DNA of 64,000 nt from Photobacterium obscurum (lineage in GTDB: Bacteria > Pseudomonadota > Gammaproteobacteria > Enterobacterales > Vibrionaceae). This document shows, piece after piece, positions 17,781 to 27,173 of this stretch. The position numbers and the translations under genes are program-made. Under the pieces are notes generated by a model. The model saw nothing but the letters and a program-made list of their open reading frames with translations. It was not told the DNA's origin and made no database searches. The stretch is taken from contig NZ_JAKRRW010000002.1 in NCBI RefSeq assembly GCF_026191635.1, positions 310,001 through 374,000 of the forward strand. The letters run 5' to 3'. Positions within the stretch are counted from its first letter, which is position 1. Every line of letters starts with the position of its first letter.

Positions 17781-19226
17781 ATGAGTGCCTTAAAACAGTC
17801 TGCTTATTATGGCGTTGGTATCATAATGATGAAAGGGGTGTCACTATTGATGATCCCTTATATAACCCGCCAGTTGTCACCACACCAATTTGGGACATTG
17901 GAGAGTCTAGTATTGCTGGCTGACTTTGTTGCAATTCTTGCAGGGATGGGAATTGTTGAGGCCTTGCATCGTTTTGTCGGTAGCAGTGATGATAAAGAGA
18001 GAAAGCAGCTCATCTCGAATTGCTTCACGATGAGTTTGTGTGTTGCGGGGGTAGGCATTGTACTGGCTTCGCTAATGCTGCCCTGGCTACTTGCGACTTT
18101 GCCCGTAGAGCTCCGTGGGTATCAAGTCATGTTAATTATTGTCCCGGCACTGCTAGATGGGGTGATTGCAATCCCGATGACCCTAATGCGAATGCAGGCT
18201 CTGGCAAAGTGGTTTTGTTTAGTAAGTGTAGTTAAAGCCGTTATACAGGCATTGGTAAGCATCGTAATGCTTGAACTCGGGTGGGGGATCGATGCGATTT
18301 TGATTGCATCAAGCACTTCCAGCGTTTTGCTCTTGCTTTGTTTATTAAGTTATCAGTGGCGGCAAATGGGCTCACTGGGGCATCTAGGTATGTCCGCAAA
18401 GATATTGAAGTACGGCGGGCCGGTTGTTATCAGTACCATCGGGTTATACGCGATAACGGGCTTGGATCGCTGGATATTGGCTGCTCAAGTTGGAGTAGAG
18501 TCGTTGGCTGTTTATGCGGTTGCTGTTAAATTTGCCTTGATTATGAGTTTACTGATGCAGCCATTTACACTGTGGTGGTTTCCGAATAGATTTCAAATAT
18601 TGCAGGAGCCAGATGGAAAGCGACGCTGTGCTGATAATGCAATGCTTGGAACCAATCTTGGGATTTATGTCACCGCGGCGATGATATTGACCGTGCCGGG
18701 ATTGATTGGGATCTTTTTGCCAGATGAGTATCATCTTTCTGCATCCCTGGTTGTGGGGCTACTGCTTGTTAGCTGTCTGAAGAATGCAGGGGATCTACTT
18801 AATTTAGGCTGTTATAGCGGAGACGCTAATTCAGAGCTCGTATGGATCCAATGGGGGTGCGCAGCGGCTGCTGTAACCGGTTATCTTTTGTTGATCCCCC
18901 AGTATGGTATTTGGGCTGCCGTTTGGGTATTAGCTGGCGTTTATTTATTGCGCTTGTTGTTGCTATATGTATTCAGTCAGGCCAGTCTGCCTCTTCCATA
19001 TCACTATGCAAATGTGTTTAGAACTCTCCTGGTTTCAGTGATCGCCTATGTGGCCCACCTGATTGCTTCACCACATCTTAACTACTGGGGAAGTTTATGC
19101 GCTGGAGGAGTATTAAGTGTCATCATGCTGGTGGTTCTAGTTCGATGTCAGGTCTTTCCTAATGTTATTAAGAACGGTAGGAATAGGACAACCTACTTGA
19201 ATATAAAGCGAAATTTATCTACGTAA
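17781..19226 (+). CDS. Wzx-like polysaccharide flippase (MOP superfamily)
   Basis: Inner-membrane protein of 481 residues with about 12-14 predicted helices. The N-terminus GVGIIMMKGVSLLMIPYITRQLSPHQFG is typical of O-antigen and exopolysaccharide translocases: conserved arginine and proline, then the short cytoplasmic turn. It would move lipid-linked glycan across the membrane. AAGGA precedes the ATG. It lies downstream of the GT2 gene. No polymerase or chain-length regulator is present nearby, so the pathway is completed elsewhere or the locus is a remnant. Confidence 0.85.
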   Translation: MSALKQSAYYGVGIIMMKGVSLLMIPYITRQLSPHQFGTLESLVLLADFVAILAGMGIVEALHRFVGSSDDKERKQLISNCFTMSLCVAGVGIVLASLMLPWLLATLPVELRGYQVMLIIVPALLDGVIAIPMTLMRMQALAKWFCLVSVVKAVIQALVSIVMLELGWGIDAILIASSTSSVLLLLCLLSYQWRQMGSLGHLGMSAKILKYGGPVVISTIGLYAITGLDRWILAAQVGVESLAVYAVAVKFALIMSLLMQPFTLWWFPNRFQILQEPDGKRRCADNAMLGTNLGIYVTAAMILTVPGLIGIFLPDEYHLSASLVVGLLLVSCLKNAGDLLNLGCYSGDANSELVWIQWGCAAAAVTGYLLLIPQYGIWAAVWVLAGVYLLRLLLLYVFSQASLPLPYHYANVFRTLLVSVIAYVAHLIASPHLNYWGSLCAGGVLSVIMLVVLVRCQVFPNVIKNGRNRTTYLNIKRNLST

Positions 19227-19330
19227 AGATGCTGATTCATGCGACTTAATGAATTTATCGGTGATATTCATCACCCCAGAGAGTGATGTGGTTCACGAAA
19301 CCTGATATACTCGCCGCGATCACAGGGCTG

Positions 19331-19358
19331 AAGCTGCCAAAAATGGGCAGCTTTTTTA
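19331..19358 (+). terminator. Intrinsic terminator between the flippase gene and ybiT
   Basis: An eight-base-pair stem (19331-19338 with 19346-19353) is followed by a T-run. It lies about 105 bp after the flippase stop and only 36 bp before ybiT, so it could end the glycan operon or act as a leader attenuator for ybiT. Confidence 0.7.
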
Positions 19359-19393
19359 ATGCTTGATAAATAAATCATTATTGGAACAGTACA

Positions 19394-20989
19394 TTGATTT
19401 CTACCGCTAACATCACAATGCAGTTTGGCGATAAGCCATTGTTTGAAAATATCTCAGTTAAATTCGGTGAAGGTAACCGTTACGGTCTTATCGGCGCGAA
19501 TGGCTGTGGTAAGTCGACATTCATGAAAATCTTGGGTGGCGAACTTGAGCAGTCGGCTGGTACTGTTTCAAAAGACCCAAATGAGCGTATGGCGAAATTG
19601 GGTCAGGATCAGTTTGCATTCGAAGAATACACAGTTGTTGATACCGTAATTATGGGTCACAAAGAACTGTGGAAAATCAAAGAAGAGCGTGACCGTATTT
19701 ACTCGCTGCCTGAAATGTCTGAAGAAGACGGCATGCGTGTGGCGGATCTGGAAACTGAATTCGCTGAAATGGACGGTTACTCTGCTGAAGCGCGTGCTGG
19801 TGAGTTGCTACTTGGTCTTGGTATTCCTGAAGATCAGCACTTCGGCCTAATGAGCGCAGTTGCCCCGGGTCTTAAGGTTCGTGTTCTTCTTGCTCAGGTT
19901 CTGTTCGCAGACCCAGACATCATGCTACTTGACGAACCAACGAACAACCTGGACATCCATACAATCAGCTGGCTTGAGCAGGTTCTGCTTGAGCGTAACT
20001 GTACAATGATCATCATTTCGCACGACCGTCATTTCCTTAACAGCGTATGTACACACATGGCTGATTTGGATTACGGTGAGCTACGCCTGTTCCCGGGTAA
20101 CTATGATGAATACATGACGGCGGCTGAAGCTGCTCGTGAGCGTCTACTTGCTGATAACGCGAAGAAGAAAGCGCAAATTGCTGATCTTCAGACTTTCGTT
20201 AGCCGTTTCTCTGCTAACGCATCAAAAGCGAAACAGGCGACTTCTCGTCAGAAGCAGCTTGATAAGATTCAGCTTGATGAAGTTAAAGCGTCAAGCCGCC
20301 AATCTCCATTTATCCGCTTTGAACAGGAAAAAGAGCTGTTCCGTAATGCACTAGAAGTTGAAGACCTAAAGCAGGGCTACGGCGAGAACATTCTAATCAA
20401 TGGTGTAAAACTGTTGGTTGAAGTGGGTGAGCGTATTGCGATCATTGGTGAAAACGGTATTGGTAAGTCAACTTTCCTAAATACATTGGCTGGCCAGATG
20501 GAGCCGATGGAAGGTATGATCAAGTGGTCGGAAAACAATAACATTGGTTTCTACGCGCAGGATCATAGTGCAGATTTCGAAGAAGATATGACACTGCTTG
20601 ACTGGATGGGTCAGTGGAAAAAAGAAGGCGACGACGAGCAGACTGTTCGTGGTATCCTAGGTCGTATGCTGTTCTCGCAGAATGACATCAAGAAGTCTGT
20701 AAAAGTAATTTCTGGTGGTGAACAAGGTCGTATGCTGTTTGGTAAGCTAATCATGCAAAAGCCAAACATTCTATTGATGGACGAACCTACTAACCACATG
20801 GATATGGAATCGATCGAAGCATTGAACCTGGCGCTAGAGAACTTCAAGGGCACCCTGATGTTTGTTTCTCACGACCGTCAGTTTGTATCTTCGATTGCGA
20901 CACGTATCATCGAAATCACGAAAGACGGTGTCGAAGATTTCCACGGTACTTACGAAGAGTACCTACGCAAGCAAGGTCTTGTCGGTTAA
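19394..20989 (+). CDS. ybiT: ABC-F family ATPase YbiT
   Basis: Ribosome-associated ABC-F ATPase of 531 residues (E. coli YbiT has 530). Two nucleotide-binding domains are fused: Walker A motifs GANGCGKST and GENGIGKST, Walker B segments [10 protein letters not shown] and [11 protein letters not shown]. The YbiT-like linker ([19 protein letters not shown]) lies between them, and there are no membrane helices. The start is TTG at 19394, which matches the conserved N-terminus; no ATG fits. The family acts on translating ribosomes; the exact role of YbiT is not settled. Confidence 0.94.
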   Translation: MISTANITMQFGDKPLFENISVKFGEGNRYGLIGANGCGKSTFMKILGGELEQSAGTVSKDPNERMAKLGQDQFAFEEYTVVDTVIMGHKELWKIKEERDRIYSLPEMSEEDGMRVADLETEFAEMDGYSAEARAGELLLGLGIPEDQHFGLMSAVAPGLKVRVLLAQVLFADPDIMLLDEPTNNLDIHTISWLEQVLLERNCTMIIISHDRHFLNSVCTHMADLDYGELRLFPGNYDEYMTAAEAARERLLADNAKKKAQIADLQTFVSRFSANASKAKQATSRQKQLDKIQLDEVKASSRQSPFIRFEQEKELFRNALEVEDLKQGYGENILINGVKLLVEVGERIAIIGENGIGKSTFLNTLAGQMEPMEGMIKWSENNNIGFYAQDHSADFEEDMTLLDWMGQWKKEGDDEQTVRGILGRMLFSQNDIKKSVKVISGGEQGRMLFGKLIMQKPNILLMDEPTNHMDMESIEALNLALENFKGTLMFVSHDRQFVSSIATRIIEITKDGVEDFHGTYEEYLRKQGLVG

Positions 20990-21023
20990 TTTCTGACAGC
21001 ATAAATTTCTATAGAAATATATG

Positions 21024-21050
21024 AGAGCCGCCATTATTAGGCGGCTTTCT
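21024..21050 (+). terminator. Terminator downstream of ybiT
   Basis: A seven-base-pair stem, AGCCGCC with GGCGGCT (21026-21032 and 21040-21046), is followed by TTCTT 36 bp past the ybiT stop. Confidence 0.75.
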
Positions 21051-21081
21051 TATACCCAGTATTTTTCAATTGCTGGGTATA
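21051..21081. repeat. Short inverted repeat with TATACCCAG ends
   Basis: TATACCCAG at 21051-21059 is mirrored by CTGGGTATA at 21073-21081. The ends resemble those of the larger TATACCCAAG element at 31725-31989, so this may be an internally deleted relic of the same repeat type. Confidence 0.5.
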
Positions 21082-21267
21082 ATACCAACCTACATAAGTA
21101 TCTGATCATTCTTGCTGGTTAAAACCGATAATAACGGCGTTAGAAATTTTATAATTAGAACCACTAGTTACTGCAATTTCTGCCTTGTTCTTACCGATTT
21201 TTCCTGCACAATTATCTGAGCATTTACTTATCCAGATTGGTATAACGGAAAAAAAAGAGGAGTTTCG

Positions 21268-21723
21268 ATGAAAATTTGGGTGGATGCAGACGCTTGTCCC
21301 AACGTAGTAAAGGAAATATTGTTTCGTGCTGCAAACCGAGTAGGCGTTGCTGTCACTTTAGTGGCAAACCATTTTGTTCGTGTACCGCCATCGCCTCACA
21401 TTAAATCGATTCAGGTCGAGTCTGGGTTTGATGTTGCAGATAATTATATTGTACAGCAGTCCGAAGTGGGGGATTTGGTGATAACAGCCGATATTCCACT
21501 GGCTGATGAGTTGATCACTAAAGGTGCCCACGCATTAAATCCCCGTGGGGAGATGTACACCAAAGACACGATAAAACAACGCCTGCAGATGCGCGACTTT
21601 ATGGAAACTATGCGCAGCTCTGGAGTACAAACCGGTGGGCCGGCACCACTGAGCCAGTCTGACCGTCAGAACTTTGCCAATAAGCTTGATGCATTCCTGG
21701 CTAAAAACTTTAAAAAGCACTAA
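21268..21723 (+). CDS. yaiI: UPF0178/DUF188 family protein YaiI
   Basis: A 151-residue protein of the YaiI/YqxD family. The N-terminus [18 protein letters not shown] and the acidic residues in [14 protein letters not shown] suggest a PIN-like nuclease fold. Its biochemical role is not established. The ATG has AGAGGAG upstream. It is flanked by short repeated motifs and is monocistronic. Confidence 0.92.
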   Translation: MKIWVDADACPNVVKEILFRAANRVGVAVTLVANHFVRVPPSPHIKSIQVESGFDVADNYIVQQSEVGDLVITADIPLADELITKGAHALNPRGEMYTKDTIKQRLQMRDFMETMRSSGVQTGGPAPLSQSDRQNFANKLDAFLAKNFKKH

Positions 21724-21976
21724 TTAATCACAGAGGGGAACTTGGTTTCACCCTCTGAAATCCCCTCTTTGCACCTTTCTCTTTGCGATCTGAGCAATGC
21801 TGATTGGTATAAGTACCTGATCGTATTTTTGCACGTATCTATGTTGCTTCAATGTGATTTAGTTGCACTTTAAAATTAATAGCAAGTTTTGTTGTAAATA
21901 TTGTTATGTATTATTCTGTGAGCACTTGAACCGCTTCTATTCTAGAATAATTACTTCACTAAATTGATACAATATA

Positions 21977-21994
21977 AATTGAATATATTCAATT
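21977..21994. promoter_or_regulatory. Perfect AT-rich palindrome upstream of the chemoreceptor gene
   Basis: AATTGAATATATTCAATT is its own reverse complement. A dyad of this size about 330 bp upstream of a gene could be a regulator site; no regulator can be named. Confidence 0.35.
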
Positions 21995-22249
21995 AGGCTA
22001 ATATCTTAATATATTGAACGCAATATAATTGCATAAACTACACAATTAATGGTCTAACCACCCAAAGTCTATACAGGTAATCGTTTATTTTTGATTGGTA
22101 AGACTTGTTGTTAAGTTAATTTATGGATAGATTATTAAATGATATTAATAACTATTATTAACATGTGCAGCAGAGTTTATATTTATATGGTGGCACATGC
22201 CTGAGATTTTATATTTTCCGGCGATTAAGTGTGATGTGAAAATTTCGCT

Positions 22250-22303
22250 ATTGTCTTTATTGTCTTTATTGTCTTTATTGTCTTTATTGTCTTTATTGTG
22301 TTG
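22250..22303. repeat. 9-bp tandem repeat (ATTGTCTTT)5 in the chemoreceptor leader
   Basis: Five perfect contiguous copies of ATTGTCTTT (22250-22294) are followed by a degenerate sixth, ATTGTGTTG. The tract ends 17 bp before the methyl-accepting protein start, so copy-number change would alter promoter or ribosome-site spacing rather than the reading frame. An in-frame stop directly before the ATG rules out translation through the tract. Confidence 0.92.
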
Positions 22304-22320
22304 TTAGGGGTTTGCGTTGA

Positions 22321-24150
22321 ATGAAAATAAAAAATAAATTGTTTTGTCTGACAGGCTTGTCAGTGGTTGCTTTGCTGTTGGTATTAGCCATAACAAACCT
22401 TGCAAATCAACGCATTATAAAGATTGAGAAAACAGTTACAGATGTTCAATCTTTAGAAGTTTTACTGCTAAATTTACGTCGAAATGAAAAAGACTTTTTG
22501 GCGCGCTTAGATCTGAAATACCAAAAGAAATTTTTGGATAATTACTCGGAATTTGAGGCTGAGGTGGAGATCCTGAATGCCGATTTGGATGAATTGTCGG
22601 TTAATGTCCCGCAATTGAAAGATCTAATGCCTAAGATGGAGGTCTATAAAACAAGTTATCTTGATTTAATACGAGACTACCAAACTCTTGGTTTGAAGCA
22701 TTCTGAGGGGTTGTATCAAATTCTATTTGAACATGCTGATAGTCTAATTGAGCGTGCTCACTATAATGATGAAAATAAAGAAAATATTTATACTCTTGCT
22801 CTTAAAGCAGAGCTGTTTGTGTTTTCAAATAACCAAAAGTATTTTGAAGAATATCAGGTTTTATACAAGAGGCTGAGTCGAATTCGAAATTCAAACTTTG
22901 AATCTGAACTTACAAAGTTTAATCACACGCTTAATCAGATTGTTGAACAAAAAACACTGATTGGTTTTGCTCATAATGAAGGTTTACGAGGCATGATCCG
23001 TACTGCCTCCCATGACGTTGAGAAGATGTTCAGCGACCTGGAAACTCAGCTTGAGGGTGAACTTGCTGAGGCTACAAGCCGTGTAACAACCATTATTACA
23101 GTTTCTGTTGTGAGTGTGGTTATCATGTTAGCTGTGCTGTCATTGCTTATCAGTAACGGTATTCAACGTAGTATCAACAGCCTAAGTAATTTGATGTCGG
23201 AGATTTCACGCAGCCATGACTTAACGCGTGTTGCCGATGAGAGCGGCAAAGATGAGCTGGCTGACATGGCGTCAAATTTCAATGGCCTATTGACGAGTGT
23301 CCGTCAGCTGATTGGTAATGTGCAGTCGACGATCACAGAGTTGGGTGCAGCTTCCGAACAGTTACAACAGAATAGCCAGGCGACAGAGTCCGCTTTGGCT
23401 CAGCAGCAGATAGAAACAGACTCGGTGGCAACGGCTGTTACAGAGATGGGAGAAACCGTTAAGGAGATTGCGTCGACCACAGAAGGCGCAGCAGCGAATG
23501 CAAGTAGAAGCAATCAAGCTGCAGATTCTGGGCTGACTGAAATTAAATTAACGAAAGAACATATTAGTTCACTATCTGGAGAGTTAGCTAAAACAAGCGA
23601 TGAAATTCTTAGCTTGTCGGAGCTGTCGGAAAACATTGGTACTGTGTTGGAGGTGATCCAGGGCATAGCAGAGCAAACGAACTTACTGGCATTGAACGCG
23701 GCAATTGAAGCGGCACGGGCCGGCGAGCAAGGTCGAGGATTTGCTGTTGTAGCCGATGAGGTTCGCACTCTTGCTTCTCGGACTCAAAAATCAACAGAAG
23801 AAATTTCATCTATCATTAGTTCGGTTCAAGAACAGACAGGGGTTGTTGTTGAGCAAATCGGCCAGTGTCGCGCTCAAGGTGAACAAAGTGTGGAACGCGC
23901 CAATAGTGCCGAAGCGATGATTGAGCAAATTATGGATGATATGCAGCAGGTATTAGACAATAGTACCCAAATTGCTGCCGCTGTTGAGCAGCAGAGTATT
24001 GTCGCTGCAGATATTAGCCAGAATGTGACCTCTATTCGTGATATCACCGTAGATAACTCTAATGCTGTGCATGAGAATTCGCGGGCTGCCAGCGCTATTG
24101 CGGGGCAAACTAGGGAGCTGGATAAAGCCATTGCCAACTTTAGTGTTTAA
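22321..24150 (+). CDS. Methyl-accepting chemotaxis protein with HBM-type sensor
   Basis: Inner-membrane chemoreceptor of 609 residues. Transmembrane helices at about 7-27 and 257-278 flank a roughly 225-residue periplasmic helical domain. The segment [21 protein letters not shown] (51-71) is characteristic of helical bimodular (HBM) sensors. A HAMP domain follows, then the signalling domain with the conserved tip [20 protein letters not shown]. There is no C-terminal CheR/CheB pentapeptide. HBM receptors of known function sense carboxylates, but the ligand here is not evident. A GGGG sequence lies upstream of the ATG. Confidence 0.93.
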   Translation: MKIKNKLFCLTGLSVVALLLVLAITNLANQRIIKIEKTVTDVQSLEVLLLNLRRNEKDFLARLDLKYQKKFLDNYSEFEAEVEILNADLDELSVNVPQLKDLMPKMEVYKTSYLDLIRDYQTLGLKHSEGLYQILFEHADSLIERAHYNDENKENIYTLALKAELFVFSNNQKYFEEYQVLYKRLSRIRNSNFESELTKFNHTLNQIVEQKTLIGFAHNEGLRGMIRTASHDVEKMFSDLETQLEGELAEATSRVTTIITVSVVSVVIMLAVLSLLISNGIQRSINSLSNLMSEISRSHDLTRVADESGKDELADMASNFNGLLTSVRQLIGNVQSTITELGAASEQLQQNSQATESALAQQQIETDSVATAVTEMGETVKEIASTTEGAAANASRSNQAADSGLTEIKLTKEHISSLSGELAKTSDEILSLSELSENIGTVLEVIQGIAEQTNLLALNAAIEAARAGEQGRGFAVVADEVRTLASRTQKSTEEISSIISSVQEQTGVVVEQIGQCRAQGEQSVERANSAEAMIEQIMDDMQQVLDNSTQIAAAVEQQSIVAADISQNVTSIRDITVDNSNAVHENSRAASAIAGQTRELDKAIANFSV

Positions 24151-24207
24151 AGCTATGGTTCGTTGAAGTCTACCAATCGGGCTAACGGTGTTAGCTAAAA
24201 AATAGCC

Positions 24208-24237
24208 AAAACCTCGCTTTCAGTGCGAGGTTTTTTA
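24208..24237 (+). terminator. Terminator downstream of the chemoreceptor gene
   Basis: A ten-base-pair stem, AAAACCTCGC with GCGAGGTTTT (24208-24217 and 24225-24234), runs into a T-run, 58 bp past the stop. Confidence 0.9.
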
Positions 24238-24305
24238 TGTCTGCAAGTTATCCCAATTGATATTAATCCGCTGTATTTGCCGGGAGCTTCTTTTTTATCA
24301 TTAGT

Positions 24306-25352
24306 TTACTTTTCGGAATTATCCTTGGCTTTTTGTTCTTTCTGTATTTGTTTTTTCTTTTCAATAGCCTCTTCATCGAGAAGGCGCTTTGGTGTGGTCT
24401 TCTCTTTTACAGCCAGACGATAAGCAAGAGCATGGTTAAGATTGGTATTATCACCAGTAATTAATGCTTCTAGTGCTTTGCTGTCTACCGTTTTGAATTT
24501 GCCCATTTCTTTGGCGGTTAGCTTTGACTTTCCAATAATTTCATCATCAGGAATATCGACCATCACGGTAGCGGCCTCAGCTAATGCTGCGGCGTATTCA
24601 TCTGGAATATTGAGGTTATAATCAGATACCTTCATGTACTTACGAAGTGCGAGTGCCCAGTTAAGCTCAAAATAGGGGGGCGTTGTTCCTTTCTTGGTGG
24701 GGGATGAATAGCTAATTCCTTTTAAGAAGTAAACGAGCGATAAATACTTATCATGCTTGAGTTGCTTCATGCCGATATATTCAGGTAAGTCACCCTGATC
24801 TATCTTCTTACCTTTTTCATTGACTAGCCATACTTCATGATCGTTGTTCATTTCGGGCCAAAAGTCATCACCAGACCCGAGTAGGTTATGTGTAACTTTG
24901 ACCATCACAGGCACACTTGTACCGCCATTAGGCATATCCCAAAAAGTAGAGAGAATATGGTGACCTTGTGTGAGGTATAGAATTCCCTCTTCAGGACCTA
25001 CTACGACGGTGCTGAGGGCATCAGTGTGAGTGCCAGGCTTGTCTTTACACGTATAGGAGTCTGAGTCAGTCGGTTGTGAGTCCTCGTTCCACTTTTTTAC
25101 TCCTTTACCGCCATTTACCTTGCAAAGGTCGTTATACATATTTTTCAGATCTTGGGTATAACGGTAGAGGTTGGAGAATTCTCTGTCATAGCTAAGTAGC
25201 GCCTGAGTAGGAAGCAACTGATCTAGCTTTACTGTAATGACATCGCCGTTTTTAAGTTCCTCATAAGTGACTTTTTCAGCTAATGTCAAAGAGCTTCCAA
25301 AGGTTGCAAAAGAGAAGCCTGAAAACAAAAAGATGTCACGCAGAATAAGCAT
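24306..25352 (-). CDS. Exported ParB-like nuclease-fold protein (ParBc_2)
   Basis: A 348-residue protein with an N-terminal signal-like segment (MLILRDIFLFSGFSFATFGSS). The central part VVVGPEEGILYLTQGHHILSTFWD matches the ParBc_2 family of ParB/sulfiredoxin-like folds, with the HH pair in place of the usual DGHHR. Ordinary ParB proteins are cytosolic DNA-binding CTPases; this one lacks their helix-turn-helix domain and appears exported. The lysine-rich tail ends KKKQIQKEQKAKDNSEK. AGG lies upstream of the ATG. It is convergent with the chemoreceptor gene. Function unknown. Confidence 0.75.
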   Translation of the reverse strand: MLILRDIFLFSGFSFATFGSSLTLAEKVTYEELKNGDVITVKLDQLLPTQALLSYDREFSNLYRYTQDLKNMYNDLCKVNGGKGVKKWNEDSQPTDSDSYTCKDKPGTHTDALSTVVVGPEEGILYLTQGHHILSTFWDMPNGGTSVPVMVKVTHNLLGSGDDFWPEMNNDHEVWLVNEKGKKIDQGDLPEYIGMKQLKHDKYLSLVYFLKGISYSSPTKKGTTPPYFELNWALALRKYMKVSDYNLNIPDEYAAALAEAATVMVDIPDDEIIGKSKLTAKEMGKFKTVDSKALEALITGDNTNLNHALAYRLAVKEKTTPKRLLDEEAIEKKKQIQKEQKAKDNSEK

Positions 25353-25514
25353 AAATCAGACCTCATGGGGCAGTGACTGACACACAGAGTCTAGCAAAGA
25401 GGCGTGAGGAAGGTGTTTAAGAAGTAATAAATATCGCTGGGCTGGTGTAAATCAGCCTGATCCACATTTTCACATGAACTTTGAGGGATGTAGATCAGGC
25501 TGCCGGAGCAAACT

Positions 25515-26195
25515 TTAAATACCAAGCTCATCAAGAAGGTCGTAATCAACATTTGACAGAGCAGGATCATTTTGCGCCTGTTTCTGTTGATCCTTTTTGG
25601 CATTTTCAATGATGACATCAGGATCAACTTCGTCCTGTTGCTCAAATTCTTCTAACTGAATAAATTCAGTTTTATCCATTGCCAACTCGAGATAGAAGAT
25701 GTTGTTATTGGCGGTTGTGAAACTAACACGACGTGCCTGCGGACGATCCAAGTTAGTATCGACAGAAAGCAGAACCTGCTTATTAAGCGCCAGCATTTTA
25801 GGCTGATTCTGGGTGATAGAAATACGCAACTCGCGGCGAATTTTGCTTGTAAAGTCACCCACCACTTGGTTCATAAGCTCACCAAGAACGTCAGCAACCT
25901 CATCGGCCGTATGATGGATGGCCAGGTCGTCCTGTGGAATACCCATCTTGAGCATGTATTCTTGGTAAAGCTCAAGTGCAGCCTGTTGAGAAAAGTTCGT
26001 TACAACCAACCCGGTAAAACCGCCATCAAATAGGACAAAACAGCCAATATCCGGCTTTAAGCTGGTTTTGTTGATTTTTTGTACCATGGCTGAATAGTTA
26101 ATCTGACTATCCGTAGCCTTGGACAAAACGGTAGAAATAGACTGACAAAGTTTTAACAGGATGTCGTCAGTCGTTATAGTCTTGGTTTTTTTCAT
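25515..26195 (-). CDS. DUF3334-family protein with CheC/CheX-type phosphatase signature
   Basis: A soluble 226-residue protein I place in DUF3334, a family of unknown function. The central region contains D102-x3-E106-x2-N109-x22-P132, exactly the [DS]-x3-E-x2-N-x22-P signature of the CheC/CheX/FliY phosphatases that dephosphorylate CheY-like receivers. The flanking strands (GCFVLFDGGFTGLVVTNFS and KQVLLSVDTNL) fit the CheX fold. The C-terminal 60 residues are acidic and probably disordered. It lies near a REC-CheC fusion, so a phosphatase role on a response regulator is a strong inference, not yet shown. Confidence 0.78.
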   Translation of the reverse strand: MKKTKTITTDDILLKLCQSISTVLSKATDSQINYSAMVQKINKTSLKPDIGCFVLFDGGFTGLVVTNFSQQAALELYQEYMLKMGIPQDDLAIHHTADEVADVLGELMNQVVGDFTSKIRRELRISITQNQPKMLALNKQVLLSVDTNLDRPQARRVSFTTANNNIFYLELAMDKTEFIQLEEFEQQDEVDPDVIIENAKKDQQKQAQNDPALSNVDYDLLDELGI

Positions 26196-26394
26196 TGTAT
26201 ATTTGAGTACCTAGCTTGCATTTACCAAGCAGTGTGTCACTAAAAGCTGAAAATTGCACAGCCCTTAACGAGGTGAATTGATATGGCTCACTGTTTTAAA
26301 GCAGTTGAACGTTTGGTTGATGTTTTTTTCGTGGAAATTACCCACAGCTCATTTAACCTAGTCCAGTGGGGCAAAAGTACCATAATGCGTGTGA

Positions 26395-26754
26395 TTAGGC
26401 GAAGCGCTTTTCCAGATACGCGATGATGTCATTAGATTCATACATCCATTCCACCTCTCCGTTATGATTTTCGATGCGCAAACAAGGCACTTTGCGCTGC
26501 CCGCCACCCGTTATCAGTTCCTGTTCCCATTGAGCCTGTTTTGCATCTTTTGTTTCTAGGGGAAGGCTTAGGCGTTTTGCTGCCCGGCGTACTTTGACGC
26601 AGAAAGGGCATGCAGCAAATTGATAGAGCTGGAGCTGGGCCATGGCCTCATCAATTGCCTTCTGTTCGTTTTCTGAACGTTTAAGTGATTTAGGTGAGAA
26701 AAGGAAGTTAAGCAGCAGAATAATTCGACCTAATAACCAGCGGATTACTTTCAT
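26395..26754 (-). CDS. Membrane-anchored glutaredoxin-like protein
   Basis: A 119-residue protein with one N-terminal hydrophobic anchor (IRWLLGRIILLLNFLF) followed by a glutaredoxin or GST N-terminal fold with the redox motif CPFC in LYQFAACPFCVKVRRAAK, the cis-proline in GQRKVPCL, and YESNDIIAYLEKRF. The ATG at 26754 fits the anchor start; the frame extends to a weak TTG at 26790. The domain is expected on the cytosolic side. Substrate unknown. Confidence 0.82.
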   Translation of the reverse strand: MKVIRWLLGRIILLLNFLFSPKSLKRSENEQKAIDEAMAQLQLYQFAACPFCVKVRRAAKRLSLPLETKDAKQAQWEQELITGGGQRKVPCLRIENHNGEVEWMYESNDIIAYLEKRFA

Positions 26755-27173
26755 TGAAGGTGAGTCCTTATAATTATGTTTAGTGTCCAAATTGTATTAT
26801 AACTTGAGAAGGTTGTTCACTAGAAAGTTACAATTTGATTGATAAAATAGTATGCAAAGAAAGTCATATCATTATGAATGATATGTACAAAGTGCTGCTG
26901 CCCGTCGGATATTTCTATTCCAAGTCAATTTCTCGCACTCGAGTATGTTGTGATAACAAAATAACCTTATTGATGGAAGGGATAACAGAGTGTGCTTATA
27001 TACTGAATAAAAAGAAAATATTGATAAGGAAGGTTCTAGTGAATGCAATTTATCTAGGAAAAAGACGATCCAGTTCACTTATTAAATAATTTTCATAGTC
27101 AGCGGTTATGATTATCGAGAGGATTGATTATCATTAGGCAGTTCATTCTATCGATCTGGGGAACAAAGTCGAC
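26755..27173. other. 419-bp intergenic region
   Basis: Nothing recognisable. An open frame of 84 codons exists on the plus strand (26835-27089), but it starts at TTG without a ribosome site and has cysteine-rich, non-native composition. The region should contain the promoters for the glutaredoxin-like gene and the REC-CheC operon. Confidence 0.5.

Larger units (their letters stand above)
21724..22320. other. AT-rich 597-bp region upstream of the chemoreceptor gene
   Basis: No gene is seen. It contains a perfect 18-bp AT palindrome at 21977-21994, a TAAGTACCTGATC motif near 21809 that also occurs near 21097, and the 9-bp tandem repeat at 22250-22303 just before the chemoreceptor ATG. The strong AT bias suggests regulatory DNA, possibly H-NS bound. 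Confidence 0.55.

Noticed and set aside
17687..17923. 78-codon plus-strand frame at the start of the flippase gene
   Set aside because: Overlaps the flippase gene in another frame; the flippase N-terminus and ribosome site are convincing.
26835..27089. 84-codon open frame on the plus strand
   Set aside because: Weak start, no ribosome site, and composition unlike neighbouring genes.
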